DNA of 33,348 bases from an uncultured bacterium (GTDB lineage Bacteria > Bacillota > Clostridia > Peptostreptococcales > Anaerovoracaceae): contig CAJMLL010000028.1 in the NCBI GenBank assembly GCA_905214225.1, positions 1-33,348 of the forward strand, given 5' to 3'. Below are positions 33,114 to 33,348 of the stretch, one piece after another. Within the stretch, counting starts at the first letter, position 1. The number at the start of each line of letters is the position of its first letter. Position numbers and translations under genes: made by a program. Under the pieces are notes generated by a model. The model was not told the DNA's origin and did no database searches. It was given only the letters and a program-made list of their open reading frames with translations.

Positions 33114-33129
33114 CCACAATATCTTGTGT
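33114..33129. promoter_or_regulatory. NrdR box 2
   Basis: CCACAATATCTTGTGT matches the NrdR consensus at 14 of 16 positions. It lies 33 bases, about three helical turns, from box 1, similar to the tandem spacing usual for NrdR. Confidence 0.78.
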
Positions 33130-33253
33130 TCCTGCGACATATCTATCTTATACCCATCACCCGTCTTTTTAAAGTACTTTTTACAAATCATCCGGTATAC
33201 ATGACAAGTGCTTTTTTTACAAGGGCAAAGCCCTCACCCGGCAAGCAGAAAAA

Positions 33254-33262
33254 TGTGCATAA
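33254..33262 (-). promoter_or_regulatory. Additional DnaA box
   Basis: TTATGCACA on the minus strand is an exact match to TTATNCACA. It lies 370 bases before nrdD and may belong with the cluster at 32900-32937 or with an unseen neighbour beyond the window. Confidence 0.4.
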
Positions 33263-33348
33263 ATATTCAAAAACAGGTAATGTATATTTATGGAAAATCA
33301 CGCCCGGCGCGTGCTTCTCTGCCAGTTTCATTTTGTCCTGAAACGAGC

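Larger units (their letters stand above)
32883..33348. other. nrdD upstream regulatory region
   Basis: These 466 bases hold no gene I can support. They contain three DnaA-box-like 9-mers next to nrdD (32900-32937), an inverted repeat with 13-base arms (33057-33089), two NrdR boxes (33081-33129) and a further DnaA box (33254-33262). I could not place the nrdD promoter with confidence; TAAAAT on the minus strand near 33101 lies between the NrdR boxes but has no good -35. A 93-codon plus-strand frame at 33060-33341 looks spurious. Confidence 0.6.

Noticed and set aside
32900..33262. Chromosomal origin of replication
   Set aside because: DnaA boxes are present, but no dnaA, dnaN, AT-rich unwinding tract or other origin genes are in the window.
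33060..33341. Plus-strand 93-codon frame upstream of nrdD
   Set aside because: It overlaps the NrdR boxes, has no ribosome binding site and no recognisable features.
1..33348. Mobile elements, CRISPR arrays, tRNA or rRNA genes
   Set aside because: No transposase, integrase, regularly spaced repeats, target-site duplications or tRNA-like cloverleaf sequences were seen on either strand.

Overview
This 33.3 kb chromosomal window comes from a mid-GC, low-redundancy genome that I read as an anaerobic member of the Bacillota, most likely class Clostridia. The basis is the class III (oxygen-sensitive, glycyl-radical) ribonucleotide reductase nrdD/nrdG, ferredoxin- and iron-sulfur-flavoprotein-type redox genes, strong AGGAGG ribosome binding sites, Bacillus-type promoters, and the rimP-nusA-ylxR-ylxQ-infB-rbfA-nrnA-truB-ribF-rpsO gene order. 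Twenty-nine of the thirty genes lie on the minus strand; only thrS is on the plus strand. I see no tRNA, rRNA, CRISPR array, phage gene or insertion sequence.

Layout in plus-strand coordinates, so minus-strand operons read right to left. (1) 155-10906 is the transcription/translation operon, from a near-consensus promoter at 10906 through rimP, nusA, ylxR, ylxQ, infB, an unusual flavodoxin-ferredoxin (EFR1-like) gene, rbfA, nrnA, truB and ribF. rpsO follows with its own promoter and a terminator. A hairpin plus U-tract that looks like an attenuator lies directly before rbfA. (2) 10991-13712 holds nrdG and the divergent thrS, whose product lacks the TGS domain. (3) 14188-19811 carries an SPFH/stomatin gene, nudC, a secreted beta-helix protein, an NAD(P)HX epimerase and a nucleoid-associated protein whose promoter abuts a LexA-type box. 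(4) 19846-26926 is a compact six-gene operon: class III aminotransferase, two-domain class II aldolase, TetR regulator, FGGY sugar kinase, GtrA membrane protein and ALDH3-type aldehyde dehydrogenase. A perfect palindrome sits at its transcription start. I read it as a catabolic pathway for an unknown amino- or keto-sugar-like substrate. (5) 26989-30502 holds a PadR-DUF2812 membrane module with an iron-sulfur flavoprotein, a SurA-N-like lipid-anchored or membrane-anchored protein and a small membrane protein. Two copies of one palindrome control padR, and one of them exactly fills the promoter spacer. (6) 30598-33348 holds nrdD, with two NrdR boxes and a cluster of DnaA boxes upstream.

The most notable features are regulatory. 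The padR operator architecture, the TetR operator, the NrdR and DnaA sites of nrdD, the LexA box of the nucleoid-protein gene and the rbfA attenuator can all be read directly from the sequence. The best candidate for an undescribed pathway is the aminotransferase-aldolase-kinase operon. All functional assignments rest on motif recognition by eye; no database search was run.
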